The translations under genes and the position numbers were made by a program. 64,000 nucleotides of DNA from an uncultured Williamsia sp. (GTDB lineage Bacteria > Actinomycetota > Actinomycetes > Mycobacteriales > Mycobacteriaceae). This document shows, one piece after another, positions 8,001-17,829 of the stretch (within the stretch, counting starts at the first letter, position 1; every line of letters starts with the position of its first letter). Where the stretch lies: positions 248,001 through 312,000 of the forward strand of contig NZ_CANLWM010000008.1 in NCBI RefSeq assembly GCF_947494875.1, written 5' to 3'. The notes beneath the pieces were generated by a model that had not been told where the DNA came from, searched no databases, and saw only the letters and a list, made by a program, of their open reading frames with translations.

Positions 8001-8537
8001 TCAGATCTCGGGTCCCCCGGGATTGCAGCGGGCAGCGATCATCTGCTGGGAGTCGACGACGGGCCGCCACGGCTCCAGGTTCCAACTCGGTTTGTCCGGC
8101 TCGACGAGACGGGCGAAGGTCCAGTGACAGTCGAACTGCGCCTGCATCCCCGGCGTCCCCGCGGTCGGGTCGTCGGCGAGCACCTCGCGCCAGGCCTCCG
8201 CCGCGTCACCGTCGCCCTGGGCTCGCCGCCCCGACGACGTCGGATAGACCTGCAGGCTGCGGCCCGACGGCGTGGTCACCCAGACGACGCGGTCGATGAA
8301 CGGTGGCACCGCGGGCGCCGTCGACGAGGTGATCACCGCGGGCGGCGCAGACGGCGACGACGATGCGGGCGCGTCGGGAGTCGGCGAGCCGCAGGCGGCG
8401 ACCAGCAGCAGGACGGCCCCGACGCCCAGCGCCGATGCCCGTCGGGGCGAAGGTGTCGATCGGATGTCGATCTCGGCCCCTCCCCCCTCGCGTCTGCCAG
8501 CATGTTCGCCATGCCCACTCGGCCTGCCGTCGACCAT
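8001..8537 (-). CDS. DUF2599-type secreted lipoprotein
   Basis: The predicted mature protein ends in a DUF2599-like domain: WREVLAD...GMQAQFDCHWTFARL...PSWNLEPWRPVVD...ARCNPGGPEI, with two conserved cysteines. A hydrophobic stretch and lipobox (LLLVAAC, near residue 48 from this start) indicate membrane anchoring, and a Ser/Pro/Ala-rich linker follows. The start is uncertain. The only in-frame ATG is at 8537, giving an overlong charged n-region and overlapping the start of the divergent hydrolase. A good GGGGGGAGGG ribosome-binding stretch near 8485 precedes ATC codons only. Function is unknown. Confidence 0.7.
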   Translation of the reverse strand: MVDGRPSGHGEHAGRREGGGAEIDIRSTPSPRRASALGVGAVLLLVAACGSPTPDAPASSSPSAPPAVITSSTAPAVPPFIDRVVWVTTPSGRSLQVYPTSSGRRAQGDGDAAEAWREVLADDPTAGTPGMQAQFDCHWTFARLVEPDKPSWNLEPWRPVVDSQQMIAARCNPGGPEI

Positions 8538-9362
8538 ACGCAGCCCGGCGCACCGTCCACCGCGGACGATCGCCACGCTGTCCGGCCGGGTGACCGCGTC
8601 GACGGCGGCTGCTACGTCGACGTCGCGGGGCACCCGATCTGGCACTTCGACTCCGGCGACGGCAGCCCGGTCGTGCTGCTGCACGGGGCGTTCGCGGGGG
8701 CGTCGTCGTTCGGGGCGCAGATCCCCGAACTCCTCAAGTCGGGGTGGCGGGTGCTGGCGCCCGAGCGCGCCGGACACGCGCACTCCCCCGACGACGGCCG
8801 CCCCTTCCACTACTCGCGCATGGCCGACGACACGATCGCCTATCTCGACGTCGTCCTCGGCTCGGCGTCGCGGCTCGTCGGGTGGAGCGACGGCGCCGTC
8901 GTCGCCCTGCTGGTGGCGCAGCGTCGGCCGGATCTCGTCGACCGGATGGTGCTGATCGGTCAGTACTTCAACAGCGACGGCAAGGTGGCCGACGGGATCA
9001 CCGAGTCCCTGCTCGCGGGGTCGGAGACCATCCGGTTCCTCTCCGCCGAGTACGACGCGGTGAGCCCCGACGGTCCCGAGCACTTCGCCGAGATCCACCG
9101 CAAGACGCTCGCGATGATCGGCTCCGAACCGGAGATCGAGCTGGCGACGCTGGGTGAGGTGACCACCCCGACCCTGGTCGTCCAGGGGGACCGCGACGAG
9201 GTCACCGTCGCCCACACACTCGCGGTGGTCGACGCGCTCGACAACGCACGGGCGGCGGTGCTGCCGGGGACGCACCTGCTCCCGCTGGAGTCACCCGACG
9301 TCTTCAACCCCCTGATGCTGTCCTTCCTCGCCGGCGATCCCCCCGCCGAGTGGGACCTCTGA
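8502..9362 (+). CDS. alpha/beta hydrolase
   Basis: The 286-residue hydrolase has the oxyanion motif VVLLHGAFAG, the nucleophile elbow GWSDGA (Asp in the nucleophile position), an acid Asp in VVQGDRDEV and a His in PGTHLLPLE. An Asp nucleophile in the Gly-x-Asp-Gly context recalls haloalkane dehalogenases and epoxide hydrolases, but the substrate is not predictable. The start is ATG 8502 or ATG 8511; no ribosome binding site is obvious. Its last 72 bp overlap the convergent carboxylesterase gene. Confidence 0.8.
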   Translation: MFAMPTRPAVDHTQPGAPSTADDRHAVRPGDRVDGGCYVDVAGHPIWHFDSGDGSPVVLLHGAFAGASSFGAQIPELLKSGWRVLAPERAGHAHSPDDGRPFHYSRMADDTIAYLDVVLGSASRLVGWSDGAVVALLVAQRRPDLVDRMVLIGQYFNSDGKVADGITESLLAGSETIRFLSAEYDAVSPDGPEHFAEIHRKTLAMIGSEPEIELATLGEVTTPTLVVQGDRDEVTVAHTLAVVDALDNARAAVLPGTHLLPLESPDVFNPLMLSFLAGDPPAEWDL

Positions 9363-10856
9363 GTAGGAGCGGTACCCGGCCCAGGCGGCGCGACGCTCGG
9401 CCTTCGGGTCGAACTCGACGCGCATCGGGTCGTCGATGATGCGCACCGCACGCGTCTCGGTGTCGTAGCGCGGCCACCCCGAGCGCGGGGCACCCGTCGC
9501 GGCGAACGATCCCCAGTCGGCCTGGACGGCCTCGGTGACGCGCCGCGCGGCGTTCTTGTCGCCGACCGCGGTCACCACGGATCCCCACCGCGACGTGAAC
9601 AGACCGAACACGGCGAAGAGCTCCATCGCGTGTGTCGGACCGAAACCGGCCCAGTCGAGGATGCGAGTCGAGTAGTCGTACCGGTACACGTACGTGGGCG
9701 CGGTCCGGCTGTGGCCGTCGGCGATCGCGACCGATGGCGCCCAGAAGATCATGTCGCCCATGATCTTCCGACACGCTGCGGGCTCCGGGAAACCGGGATA
9801 GGCCGCGATGATGGCGTCGCGGATCTCGGGTCGCGCACCCTCCAGGGAGCGCTCCACCGCCTCCGGCGTCGTCGGCAACACGGGGAAGATCTTGGCGAAC
9901 AGGTTCGCCTCGACGCGGTTGCTCCCGATGATGAGCGGCACCGGATGGGTGCGGCCGTCCGCGGCGGCGTCGATGGGGTCCTGCGGCAGGATCGACCCGT
10001 CGATCGTGGGACCGAACGGCTGCGCGCCCGGCACCAGTTTCCCGGCCTTGCGCGCGAGACGATCCCCCGCGCGGCCGAGTTCGCCCGGGGTCGCGGTGTG
10101 CAGCGCCGCGACGGGGTCGTCGTGGGTCTCGCCGAGGATGTCGACGAACGTCTCGGCGAACGTCGTCGCCCACTCCTGCGGGAGCGTCAGCGCGGGCGCG
10201 GAGCTCTGGGCGATAGCGCGGGCGAAGAGCCCCTCCGCCGAGGGCGTCGCCAGGAGCGTCGTCACGGCGTTGCCACCGGCGCTCTCACCGAACACGGTGA
10301 CGTTGTCCGGGTCCCCGCCGAATCCGGCGATGTTGCGCTGGACCCACTGCAGGGCGGCCACCTGATCGCGCAGGCCCAGATTGCCGTCGAAGGTCCGTCG
10401 ATCCGACGAGTACCCCGTCAGGTCCAGGTAGCCCAGCGGACCGAGGCGGTAGTTGATCGAGACGTACACGACGCCGGTCGCGCGGACGATCGCGTCGCCG
10501 CGGTACATCTGCGACGAGCCCAGGATGTACGCACCGCCGTGGATGAACACCATCACCGGGAGCGGACCGCTGCGGTCCGCCGGTGCGATCACGTTCAGGG
10601 TCAGGCAGTCCTCGCTGACCGGCTGGTGCTTGTTGATGCCCGTCGTCGTGTACCGACGGGCCTGCGGTGCGGCGTTGCGAAAGCTCACACACCGCCGGAC
10701 ACCCCGCCACCCGACCGGCGGCTCGGGCGCGCGGAAGCGACGTTCGCCCATCGGGGGCGCGGCGTACGGGATCCCCCGCCAGGAGTGCAGTCCCTCGTGC
10801 ACGACGCCGTCGACGACACCGTTCTCCGTGGTCACCAGCGTGTCAGCGTGTCCCAT
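9291..10856 (-). CDS. type-B carboxylesterase
   Basis: This 521-residue carboxylesterase-family enzyme hydrolyses carboxylic esters. Visible motifs are RGIPYAAPP near residue 28, EDCLTLNVIAP, the oxyanion hole FIHGGAYILGS, and the nucleophile motif FGESAGGNAV with the catalytic Ser at about residue 192. The triad Glu and the His in FGPTHAMELF follow. No signal peptide is seen, so it is probably cytoplasmic. The ATG at 10856 leaves a 22-bp divergent spacer to pxpA. The 3' end overlaps the facing hydrolase gene by 72 bp. Confidence 0.9.
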   Translation of the reverse strand: MGHADTLVTTENGVVDGVVHEGLHSWRGIPYAAPPMGERRFRAPEPPVGWRGVRRCVSFRNAAPQARRYTTTGINKHQPVSEDCLTLNVIAPADRSGPLPVMVFIHGGAYILGSSQMYRGDAIVRATGVVYVSINYRLGPLGYLDLTGYSSDRRTFDGNLGLRDQVAALQWVQRNIAGFGGDPDNVTVFGESAGGNAVTTLLATPSAEGLFARAIAQSSAPALTLPQEWATTFAETFVDILGETHDDPVAALHTATPGELGRAGDRLARKAGKLVPGAQPFGPTIDGSILPQDPIDAAADGRTHPVPLIIGSNRVEANLFAKIFPVLPTTPEAVERSLEGARPEIRDAIIAAYPGFPEPAACRKIMGDMIFWAPSVAIADGHSRTAPTYVYRYDYSTRILDWAGFGPTHAMELFAVFGLFTSRWGSVVTAVGDKNAARRVTEAVQADWGSFAATGAPRSGWPRYDTETRAVRIIDDPMRVEFDPKAERRAAWAGYRSYSEVPLGGGIAGEEGQHQGVEDVG

Positions 10857-10878
10857 GATCCGACACTAGCCTGTGGTG

Positions 10879-11646
10879 ATGGCCAGTCCGCGGACCGATC
10901 TGAACGCCGATCTCGGCGAGGGATACGGGGTGTGGCGTCTCGGCGACGACGAGGCGCTGCTGTCGGTGGTGACCTCGGCCAACATCGCCTGCGGCTTCCA
11001 CGCCGGCGATCCCGCGGGGCTCCGGACCACCTGTGCGGCGGCGGTCGACGCCGGCGTGCGGATCGGCGCCCAGGTGTCCTATCCCGACCGCGTCGGATTC
11101 GGCCGCCGCTTCGTCGACGCCGCCCCGGATGACCTCACCGCCGACGTGATCTACCAGATCGGCGCGCTCGACGGCATCGCGCGGTCGGTGGGTGGCCGCG
11201 TGGAGTACGTGAAACCCCATGGTGCGCTGTACAACACGATCGTCCACCACGAGGTTCAGGCCCGGGCGGTGGTCGACGCCCTGCTCGCGGTCGACGTCAC
11301 CCTCCCCCTCGTCACCCTCCCCGGGTCGGCGGCCGCGCGGCTGGCACGCGACGCCGGGATCCGCGTCGTGGCCGAGGGTTTCGCCGACCGCGGCTACCGG
11401 TCCGACGGGTCACTCGCACCGCGCGGCACCGACGGTGCACTGCTCTCCGACACCGCCGAGATCTGTGCGCGCACGGTCCGCATGGTGACCGCGAACGAGG
11501 TCGTCGCGGTCGACGGCAGCATCGTCCCGGTCGAGGTCGACTCGATCTGCCTGCACGGTGACACGCCCGGCGCGGTGGATCACGCCCGCGCCGTCGCCGC
11601 CGCCCTCACCGACGCCGGGGTCACGCTCAGGTCGTTCCTGACCTGA
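10879..11646 (+). CDS. pxpA: LamB/YcsF family protein, 5-oxoprolinase subunit A-like
   Basis: The 255-residue protein has the LamB/YcsF (PxpA) signature: DLNADLGEGYG at the N-terminus, SANIACGFHAGDP, QVSYPDRVGFGRR and VKPHGALYN. In the PxpABC complex PxpA acts with PxpB and PxpC in ATP-dependent cleavage of 5-oxoproline to glutamate. Neither pxpB nor pxpC is nearby, so here PxpA must find partners encoded elsewhere or act alone. ATG 10879 is preferred over two GTG codons just upstream (10873, 10876). Confidence 0.88.
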   Translation: MASPRTDLNADLGEGYGVWRLGDDEALLSVVTSANIACGFHAGDPAGLRTTCAAAVDAGVRIGAQVSYPDRVGFGRRFVDAAPDDLTADVIYQIGALDGIARSVGGRVEYVKPHGALYNTIVHHEVQARAVVDALLAVDVTLPLVTLPGSAAARLARDAGIRVVAEGFADRGYRSDGSLAPRGTDGALLSDTAEICARTVRMVTANEVVAVDGSIVPVEVDSICLHGDTPGAVDHARAVAAALTDAGVTLRSFLT

Positions 11647-11672
11647 GGTCCTCAGACGACAACGGTTGTCCG

Positions 11673-12266
11673 TCAACGGTCGTCGGCGGGACCGACGAAC
11701 AGCGTGGTCGTGTCGTCGATCAGGACGCCTGCCTCCTCGGATGTGATGCGGCCCGTCCCGACCAGCGTCGCGATGCCCTGGAGGGTGGCGATGAGCAGCA
11801 TCTGGGTGCGCTCCGGGTCGGCGAGCGGCCGGACCCCGGCCTCGTGCCCGTCCAGGACCACTCGTCGCGACACCTCGTAGAAGCGGCGCACGGCCTCCGT
11901 CAACGACGGGGGCGGGTCGACCGTCTTCGTGAACATGAGATCCAGCAGCGCCGGCTCGGTCGCCGCGAAGTCGACGAACACCTCGGCCAGAGCGCGGAAT
12001 CGGTCCCGGTGATCAGGATGCGCGGTCGCGGCGTCGGACATCCTCCGCGTCATGAGCTCGAAACCCCTCTCCGCGAGGGCGTTCACGAGCGCGTGGCGAT
12101 CACGGAAGTGTCGACGGGGCGCCGCGTGGCTGACGCCGGCGTCGCGCGCCAGCTCTCGCAGTGACAGCGCGTCCACCCCACCGGAGCGGATGACCTCATG
12201 CGCCCGGTCGAGCAACACCGCGCGCAGATTCCCGTGGTGGAACGGCTTGTCGGCTGCGGAGCCCAT
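11673..12266 (-). CDS. TetR/AcrR family transcriptional regulator
   Basis: The 197-residue regulator has a TetR helix-turn-helix at about residues 28-55 (LSLRELARDAGVSHAAPRRHF) and a mostly helical C-terminal ligand domain. It is divergent from the SDR gene at 12328. A perfect 7-3-7 palindrome sits between the two starts, so it probably represses itself and that SDR. The ligand is unknown. Confidence 0.88.
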   Translation of the reverse strand: MGSAADKPFHHGNLRAVLLDRAHEVIRSGGVDALSLRELARDAGVSHAAPRRHFRDRHALVNALAERGFELMTRRMSDAATAHPDHRDRFRALAEVFVDFAATEPALLDLMFTKTVDPPPSLTEAVRRFYEVSRRVVLDGHEAGVRPLADPERTQMLLIATLQGIATLVGTGRITSEEAGVLIDDTTTLFVGPADDR

Positions 12267-12284
12267 GTGGCGAACCTACCCCGA

Positions 12285-12301
12285 TGTAGTCGTTGACTAC
12301 A
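12285..12301. promoter_or_regulatory. TetR operator between the TetR and SDR genes
   Basis: TGTAGTC-GTT-GACTACA is a perfect 17-bp inverted repeat (7-3-7). It lies 19 bp upstream of the TetR start and 26 bp upstream of the SDR start, in the place expected for an autoregulatory operator covering both promoters. Confidence 0.75.
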
Positions 12302-12327
12302 ATGTTGACACCGGCTACTTTGACGGG

Positions 12328-13203
12328 ATGACCACACCCGAGCCCTCATCGACGCCGCCTCGCGACCTGACCGGGAGGACCGCGGTCATCACCGGCGCCA
12401 ACTCCGGTATCGGATGGTCCACCGCGCAGGCCTTCGTTCAGCGCGGAGCGCACACCGTGCTCGCGGTGCGCGACACCGACAAAGGCCGGGAGGCCGCATC
12501 CCGTCTCGACGGATCCACGGAAGTGGTCTCACTCGACCTCGCCGCCCCGGCGTCCGTCACCCGCTTCACGCAGGAGTGGGGAACGCGCCCGATCGACTGG
12601 CTGATCAACAACGCCGGCATCAGCACCACCGACCTTCACCGGACCGCCGACGGTCGCGAGCTGCAGTTCGCGACCAATCATCTCGGGCCGTTCGCACTGA
12701 CCACCCTGTTGCTGCCCAGGATCACGACGCGCATCGTGACGGTGTCCTCGATGGCGGAGCGTCGGGCCCGCCTCGACCTCGACGACCTCGATTGGGAACG
12801 ACGGTCCTACAACGGGTTCCAGGCCTACGCCAACTCGAAGCAGGCGAACCTGCTGTTCACCGCAGACCTCCAACGTCGCCTCGACGACGCGGGGTCGTCG
12901 GTGCGGGCTCTCGCGGCGCATCCGGGTTTCGTCGCCACGGGCATCTACGACGGGACCACCAACCCGGTCGCGCGACTCGCGGTCCGTCTGGTCGCGCAGC
13001 CACCGGAGGCGGGCGCGCTACCGACCCTCCACGCCGCATTCGCCGATCTCCCCGGCGACACCTTCACCGGGCCGAGACACCTTTTCCACATGCGCGGCGG
13101 AGCGCAGGTCATCACACGCTCGGCGACAGCCGCGGACCCCGAGCTCGCTCGCGGGCTCTGGGAGGCGAGCGAGCGGCTCACCGGCGTCCGTTTCTCTCTC
13201 TGA
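12328..13203 (+). CDS. short-chain dehydrogenase/reductase
   Basis: The 291-residue SDR resembles retinol-dehydrogenase/WW-domain-oxidoreductase-type members. It has the cofactor motif TGANSGIG (about residues 23-30), NNAG near 98, a catalytic Ser in VSSMAE and the active-site YANSK. The Arg after the second strand (AVRDTDKGRE) suggests NADP(H) preference. The substrate is unknown. ATG 12328 is chosen because the frame upstream passes through the operator and the TetR gene. Control by the divergent TetR is likely. Confidence 0.85.
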   Translation: MTTPEPSSTPPRDLTGRTAVITGANSGIGWSTAQAFVQRGAHTVLAVRDTDKGREAASRLDGSTEVVSLDLAAPASVTRFTQEWGTRPIDWLINNAGISTTDLHRTADGRELQFATNHLGPFALTTLLLPRITTRIVTVSSMAERRARLDLDDLDWERRSYNGFQAYANSKQANLLFTADLQRRLDDAGSSVRALAAHPGFVATGIYDGTTNPVARLAVRLVAQPPEAGALPTLHAAFADLPGDTFTGPRHLFHMRGGAQVITRSATAADPELARGLWEASERLTGVRFSL

Positions 13204-13234
13204 CTCCCGGCCGGGCCACGCGACCCGTCGCCGA

Positions 13235-14203
13235 CTACCGGGTGCGACGCTGCCGTGCGAACTCGGCGAGGACGACGCCGGCCGCGACGGAGGCGTTGAG
13301 GCTCTCCACGTCACCGGCCATCGGGATCGACAGGATCGAGTCGCACGACTCGCGCACCAGCCGCGAGAGTCCCTTGCCCTCGGAACCGACCACGACGACG
13401 GTCGGACCGGTGCCGTCGTAGTCGTCGAGCGTGGTGTCGCCGTCCGCGTCGAGGCCGACGAGCTGCGCACCGCCGGCAGCCCAGTCCTTCAGCGTGCGGG
13501 TGAGGTTCGGGGCCTGCGCGACCGGGAGGCGGGCCGCGGCACCGGCACTGGTGCGCCAGGCGACCGCGGTCACGCTCGCGCTGCGCCGCTGCGGGATGAC
13601 GACACCGTGACCACCGAACGCGGCGACGGAACGGATCACGGCACCCAGGTTGCGGGGGTCGGTGATGTTGTCGAGCGCGACGAGCAGCGGCGGTGTCCCG
13701 CTGTCGACGGCGGCACGCATGACGTCGTCGGGGTGGGCGTACTCATAGGCCGGCACCTGCAGCCCGACACCCTGGTGCAATCCGTTGGCGCTGAACCGAT
13801 CCAGCTCGGCCCGGCTGGCCTCGAGGATCGCGATGCCCTTGTCGCCGGCGATCGCGACGGCCTCGGACACCCGCTCGTCGGGGTTGCCACCGACCTGGAC
13901 GTACAGCGCGGTGGCGGGGACGCCCGCACGCAGGCACTCGACGACGGGGTTGCGGCCGACGACGTACTCGGGACCGTCCTCGTCGCGGCGACGCGGCGAC
14001 GAGCGGCCGCCCCGGCCGGCGGGTGCGGACTTGGCCGCGGCCTTCGCCCGCTTGTGCGCGACGTGGTACGGCCGGTCCTCGGCCTTGGGGGTGGCGCCGC
14101 GACCCTCGAGTCCGCGACGGCGGTTGCCGCCGGACCCCGCGACCTGCCCCTTCTTCGACCCGGTCTTGCGGACCGCGCCCTTGCGCTGCGAGTTGCCGGC
14201 CAT
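13235..14203 (-). CDS. rlmB: 23S rRNA (guanosine-2'-O-)-methyltransferase RlmB-like (SpoU/TrmH family)
   Basis: This 322-residue SpoU-family RNA methyltransferase has a long basic N-terminal extension (about residues 1-75, rich in Lys, Arg and Gly). The substrate-binding domain begins [15 protein letters not shown], and the knotted SAM-binding domain carries the SpoU motifs ([52 protein letters not shown]). In E. coli RlmB methylates G2251 of 23S rRNA. The ATG at 14203 overlaps the cysS stop by one base (TGATG), the same pairing as Rv3580c-Rv3579c. Confidence 0.93.
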   Translation of the reverse strand: MAGNSQRKGAVRKTGSKKGQVAGSGGNRRRGLEGRGATPKAEDRPYHVAHKRAKAAAKSAPAGRGGRSSPRRRDEDGPEYVVGRNPVVECLRAGVPATALYVQVGGNPDERVSEAVAIAGDKGIAILEASRAELDRFSANGLHQGVGLQVPAYEYAHPDDVMRAAVDSGTPPLLVALDNITDPRNLGAVIRSVAAFGGHGVVIPQRRSASVTAVAWRTSAGAAARLPVAQAPNLTRTLKDWAAGGAQLVGLDADGDTTLDDYDGTGPTVVVVGSEGKGLSRLVRESCDSILSIPMAGDVESLNASVAAGVVLAEFARQRRTR

Positions 14204-15591
14204 CACTGCCCCTTCAGGTTCCACTGCGGGCCGTCGGCGGTGTCCGTCACCTCGACACCTGCCGCAGCGAGTCGGTCGCGCACGGCATCAGCGGTGGCGT
14301 AGTCCTTCTCGGCGCGCGCCGTGGTGCGACGCTCGAGTTCCGCGCGGACGAGGACGTCGAGCGCCGACATCGCCTGCGAGTCGTCGCCCGCGCTCTCCCA
14401 GCGGGGATCCAGCGGGTCGACGCCGAGCACCGCGGTCATAGCCCGGACCGCCGACGCCGCGTCGAGGGCACCCTGCGCGTCACCCGCCTCGGCGGCGGAG
14501 TTCCCCTGGCGCACAGCGGCATGGACCTCCGCGAGAGCGGCGGGCACCCCGAGGTCGTCGTCGAGGGCGGCCGCGAATCCGTCTGTCACCGAACCGATCT
14601 GCACGTCCCCGAACCGCGAGCGCACCCGGTGGACGAACGACTCGATCCGGCGGTACCCGGCGGCGGCCTCGGTGAGCGCACCGTCGGAGTACTCCAGCAT
14701 CGACCGGTAGTGCGCGCTGCCGAGGTAGTAGCGCAGCTCCACCGGACGCACCCGCTGGATCATCGCGGGGATCGACACGACGTTGCCCAGCGACTTGCTC
14801 ATCTTCTCGCCGCCCATCGTGACCCAGCCGTTGTGCAGCCAGTACTGTGCGAAACCGTCACCGGCACCGTGTGATTGGGCGATCTCGTTCTCGTGGTGCG
14901 GGAAGATCAGGTCCATCCCACCGCAGTGGATGTCGAACTCGGCCCCCAGCAGCGACGTCGCCATCGCCGAGCACTCCAGGTGCCATCCGGGACGTCCCGG
15001 CCCCCACGGCGTCGGCCACGACGGCTCACCGGGTTTCGCGGCCTTCCACAGTGTGAAGTCACGGTCGTCGCGCTTGCCGGTGCCCGCGCTCTCGCCCTGG
15101 TGGACGTCGTCGAGGCGATGTCCCGAGAGCGCCCCGTAGCCCGGGAGGCTGCGGACGTCGAAGTAGACGTTGCCGTCGGCGGCATAGGCGTGCCCGCGGT
15201 CGATCAACCGCTCGATGTAGGTGACCATCTGGGTTATGAACCCCGTCGCCCTCGGCTCGGCCGACGGCGGCAGCACACCGAGCGCGTCGTAGGCCGACGC
15301 GAACTCCCGCTCGTGCGTCGCGGCCCACTCCCACCACGGTCGGCCGGCGTCGGCGGCCTTGGTGAGGATCTTGTCGTCGATGTCGGTGACGTTGCGGACG
15401 AACCGCACGTCGAGACCGGAGTGGGCCAGCCAGCGCCGGAGGATGTCGAAGGCGATGCCGCTGCGGACGTGACCGATGTGCGGGACACCCTGCACCGTGG
15501 CACCGCACAGGTACACCGACGCCTCACCCGCGCGGAGCGGGGTGAAGTCGCGCAGCTCACGCGCGGCGGAGTCGTACAGGCGCAGGGTCAC
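14203..15591 (-). CDS. cysS: cysteinyl-tRNA synthetase
   Basis: This 462-residue class I synthetase charges tRNA-Cys. The HIGH motif reads PHIGHV (about residue 39) and the KMSKS motif reads GEKMSKSLG (about 267). The zinc site is assembled from Cys in YLCGATV, Cys in LECSAMA and the His/Glu of [10 protein letters not shown]. The GTG at 15591 gives a length close to that of M. tuberculosis CysS. The gene begins 28 bp downstream of the RpiB-like gene of the polyol module, so its expression may depend on that operon or on a promoter inside it. In relatives it directly follows ispF. Confidence 0.95.
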   Translation of the reverse strand: MTLRLYDSAARELRDFTPLRAGEASVYLCGATVQGVPHIGHVRSGIAFDILRRWLAHSGLDVRFVRNVTDIDDKILTKAADAGRPWWEWAATHEREFASAYDALGVLPPSAEPRATGFITQMVTYIERLIDRGHAYAADGNVYFDVRSLPGYGALSGHRLDDVHQGESAGTGKRDDRDFTLWKAAKPGEPSWPTPWGPGRPGWHLECSAMATSLLGAEFDIHCGGMDLIFPHHENEIAQSHGAGDGFAQYWLHNGWVTMGGEKMSKSLGNVVSIPAMIQRVRPVELRYYLGSAHYRSMLEYSDGALTEAAAGYRRIESFVHRVRSRFGDVQIGSVTDGFAAALDDDLGVPAALAEVHAAVRQGNSAAEAGDAQGALDAASAVRAMTAVLGVDPLDPRWESAGDDSQAMSALDVLVRAELERRTTARAEKDYATADAVRDRLAAAGVEVTDTADGPQWNLKGQ

Positions 15592-15619
15592 GTCCGGCGA
15601 TCCTACGGCAGGTCCGCCC

Positions 15620-16093
15620 TCAGCAGTCGCCTCCGGACTCGTATCCCCGGAGCGCATCCACCTTCGCCGCCGACGGGCTCGACCGGTCGAACGTGTAGCC
15701 CAGCCACTCCTTGGCCAGCCGCCGGGCGAGTTCGACGCCGACGACGCGCTGACCGAAGCACAGCACCTGCGCGTCGTTCGAGAGCACCGACCGCTCCACG
15801 GAGAAGCTGTCGTGGGCGCTGACGGCACGGATCCCGGCGACCTTGTTGGCGCTGATCGCCATCCCCAGCCCGGTGCCGCAGACGAGCAGCGCCCGGTCGG
15901 CCTCGCCGTCGGCCACCATCCGCGCCGCGGCCACCGCGACGTGCGGATACGCGGTGTGGTCGCTGTCGCCGGACACCCCGACGTCGGTGACCACCTCGAC
16001 ACGTCCGTCGGCCTCGAGGTCCCGCTTGAGGATCTCCTTGTAGTCCAGGCCGGCCTCGTCGGCGCCGACGACTATCCGGAGCTTGTCGCTCAT
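15620..16093 (-). CDS. RpiB/LacAB-family sugar-phosphate isomerase (tetrulose-phosphate isomerase candidate)
   Basis: The 157-residue RpiB-fold isomerase has the phosphate-binding ADEAG motif near residue 11, HTAYPHVA, the [13 protein letters not shown] catalytic loop (proton-transfer Cys about residue 72), and [23 protein letters not shown]. RpiB interconverts ribulose and ribose 5-phosphate, but homologues next to DhaK-type kinases in tetritol clusters (DerI/EryI) convert D-erythrulose 4-phosphate to D-erythrose 4-phosphate. The context favours the tetrose role. It is the last gene of the adh-to-isomerase operon and overlaps the kinase stop by 4 bp (ATGA), with GGAGGA before the start. Confidence 0.87.
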   Translation of the reverse strand: MSDKLRIVVGADEAGLDYKEILKRDLEADGRVEVVTDVGVSGDSDHTAYPHVAVAAARMVADGEADRALLVCGTGLGMAISANKVAGIRAVSAHDSFSVERSVLSNDAQVLCFGQRVVGVELARRLAKEWLGYTFDRSSPSAAKVDALRGYESGGDC

Positions 16094-17829
16094 CGCGTTC
16101 CTCCTGTGCTGTGTGTGGCCAGCTCGGTGGCGACGGTGCGCGCGCACATGGCCAGTGACGTGGCGCCGGCGTCGGGGGTGCCCACGCTGCGCGCGGCGAG
16201 CGGGCGGGCTCGACCGACGCGCGGACGCATCTCGGCGGTGTCCGACGCCGCCGTGGTCGCGACCTCGGCGGCACGCGCCCAGGCCCCCTGCCATGCGGTG
16301 CCCGCGGCGACGTCCTCCTCGAGCGCCTCGACGAAGGGTGCGAGGGCGTCGAGCATCGTCTTGTCGCCGGGGGCGGCACCGCCGAGCGCGACGAGCGCGT
16401 CGTAGCCGTCTCGGACGCCGGCGGCGATCGCGGACCCGTCGGGGCGGCCGGTGTCACCGAGGGCGGCACCGATCGCGGTGAGCATCGCGCCCCAGAGGAC
16501 CCCGGAGGTGCCGCCGGCCCGGGAGGCCCACGCCGAGCCCGCGGCGGCGAGCGTCGACGCCGGGCCGGCACCCGCCTCGACGGCGGCGTCGGCCGCCTGT
16601 GATCCAGCCGACGACCCCTTCACCATCCCGCGACCGTGATCGCCGTCGCCGGCGACCGCGTCGATGCGACCGAGCTCGTCCTCCGCGTCGGCCAGCATCG
16701 CGGCCATCGCCGACAGCAGCGCGGCGATCCGCGCCGCGGAGTCCCGACCGTCGTCGTCGGACAGCAGCGACGGATCGACGGTCTGGGCGGCGTCGGTGTC
16801 GTCGTCGGTACGACGCTCGCCGCGCGCGGCCACCGCGGCTCCCTTGCGGTAGGCGGGGGTGTCGGCAGGAGCAGTCCAGAGTCGCTCGAGGTCGTCGTCG
16901 AGCCACATCACCGTCAGCGAGCACCCGGCCATGTCGAGGCTGGTCACCAGTTCACCGACCTCGGGGTCGACGACGGTGTAGCCGCGCTCGCGCAGCAGGC
17001 TCGAGACGGTGCCCCAGACGACGAACAGCTCCTCGTATTTGGTGCGTCCGAGCCCGTTGAGGATGACCGCGATGTGACCGGTGTGGTCGGCGGGTTCCTC
17101 GGCCAGGACGCCCTCGACGAGGGTGCGGGCGAGGTCGGCCGCGGAGGGCAGCGGCTCGTCGGCGACGCCGGGCTCTCCGTGGATCCCCAGACCGACGCCC
17201 ATCTGGCCGGCCGGCACGGTGAACAGGGGATCTTTCGCGCCGGGCATGGTGCAGCCGTCGAAGGCGACACCGAGGGTCCGGGTGGCGTCGTTGGCGGCGT
17301 GGGCGATGCGGACGACCTCGGCGAGGTCGGCGCCCTCCTCGGCTGCGGCCGACGCGCACTTGAAGACGGTGAAGTCGCCTGCGATCCCGCGGCGCCGGGA
17401 CTCCTCGCCGACCGGTGCGCTGGCGACGTCGTCGGTGACGCCGACGTACTCCGCCTCGATGCCCTCCGACCGCAGCTGGGTGACGGCCAGGCCGAAGTTC
17501 ATGACGTCGCCGGCATAATTGCCGGTGGTCAGCAGGACGCCCGCGTCGGAGTGGGCCGCGCGGGCGACCGAGGTCGCGTCGTCGGCGGACGGCGAGGTGA
17601 AGATGTTGCCCACCACGGCACCGTCGGCGAAGCCGGGGCCGACGACCCCGCAGAACGCCGGGTAGTGACCTGAGCCGCCACCGACCACCACGGCGACCTT
17701 GCCGGGCGGGGTGGTCGTGGCCCGGACGACGCCACCGCGGACGCCGGTCACCCGATCGGCGTGGACGTCGAGGAAACCGGTGAGCATGTCCTCGGTGAAG
17801 CGTGCGGGGTCGTCGTGCAGGCGGGTCAT
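16090..17829 (-). CDS. DhaK-DhaL fused ketose kinase (dihydroxyacetone/erythrulose kinase)
   Basis: This 579-residue ATP-dependent kinase joins two domains. The DhaK domain (about 1-330) has the [12 protein letters not shown] loop and the substrate-binding His217 (GIHGEPG), which forms the hemiaminal with the ketose carbonyl. The DhaL domain (about 365-579) has the nucleotide/Mg site GDGDHGRGM and [11 protein letters not shown]. The fused form is used for dihydroxyacetone and, in actinobacterial tetritol pathways, for D- or L-erythrulose (DerK/LerK). It overlaps both neighbours by 4 bp. Confidence 0.9.
   Translation of the reverse strand: MTRLHDDPARFTEDMLTGFLDVHADRVTGVRGGVVRATTTPPGKVAVVVGGGSGHYPAFCGVVGPGFADGAVVGNIFTSPSADDATSVARAAHSDAGVLLTTGNYAGDVMNFGLAVTQLRSEGIEAEYVGVTDDVASAPVGEESRRRGIAGDFTVFKCASAAAEEGADLAEVVRIAHAANDATRTLGVAFDGCTMPGAKDPLFTVPAGQMGVGLGIHGEPGVADEPLPSAADLARTLVEGVLAEEPADHTGHIAVILNGLGRTKYEELFVVWGTVSSLLRERGYTVVDPEVGELVTSLDMAGCSLTVMWLDDDLERLWTAPADTPAYRKGAAVAARGERRTDDDTDAAQTVDPSLLSDDDGRDSAARIAALLSAMAAMLADAEDELGRIDAVAGDGDHGRGMVKGSSAGSQAADAAVEAGAGPASTLAAAGSAWASRAGGTSGVLWGAMLTAIGAALGDTGRPDGSAIAAGVRDGYDALVALGGAAPGDKTMLDALAPFVEALEEDVAAGTAWQGAWARAAEVATTAASDTAEMRPRVGRARPLAARSVGTPDAGATSLAMCARTVATELATHSTGGTR

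Noticed and set aside
11643-11670. Two short inverted repeats (CTGAG-GTC-CTCAG and GACAAC-G-GTTGTC) between pxpA and the TetR gene
   Set aside because: They may form a weak bidirectional terminator, but stems are only 5-6 bp and the second overlaps nothing regulatory. Not listed as a feature.
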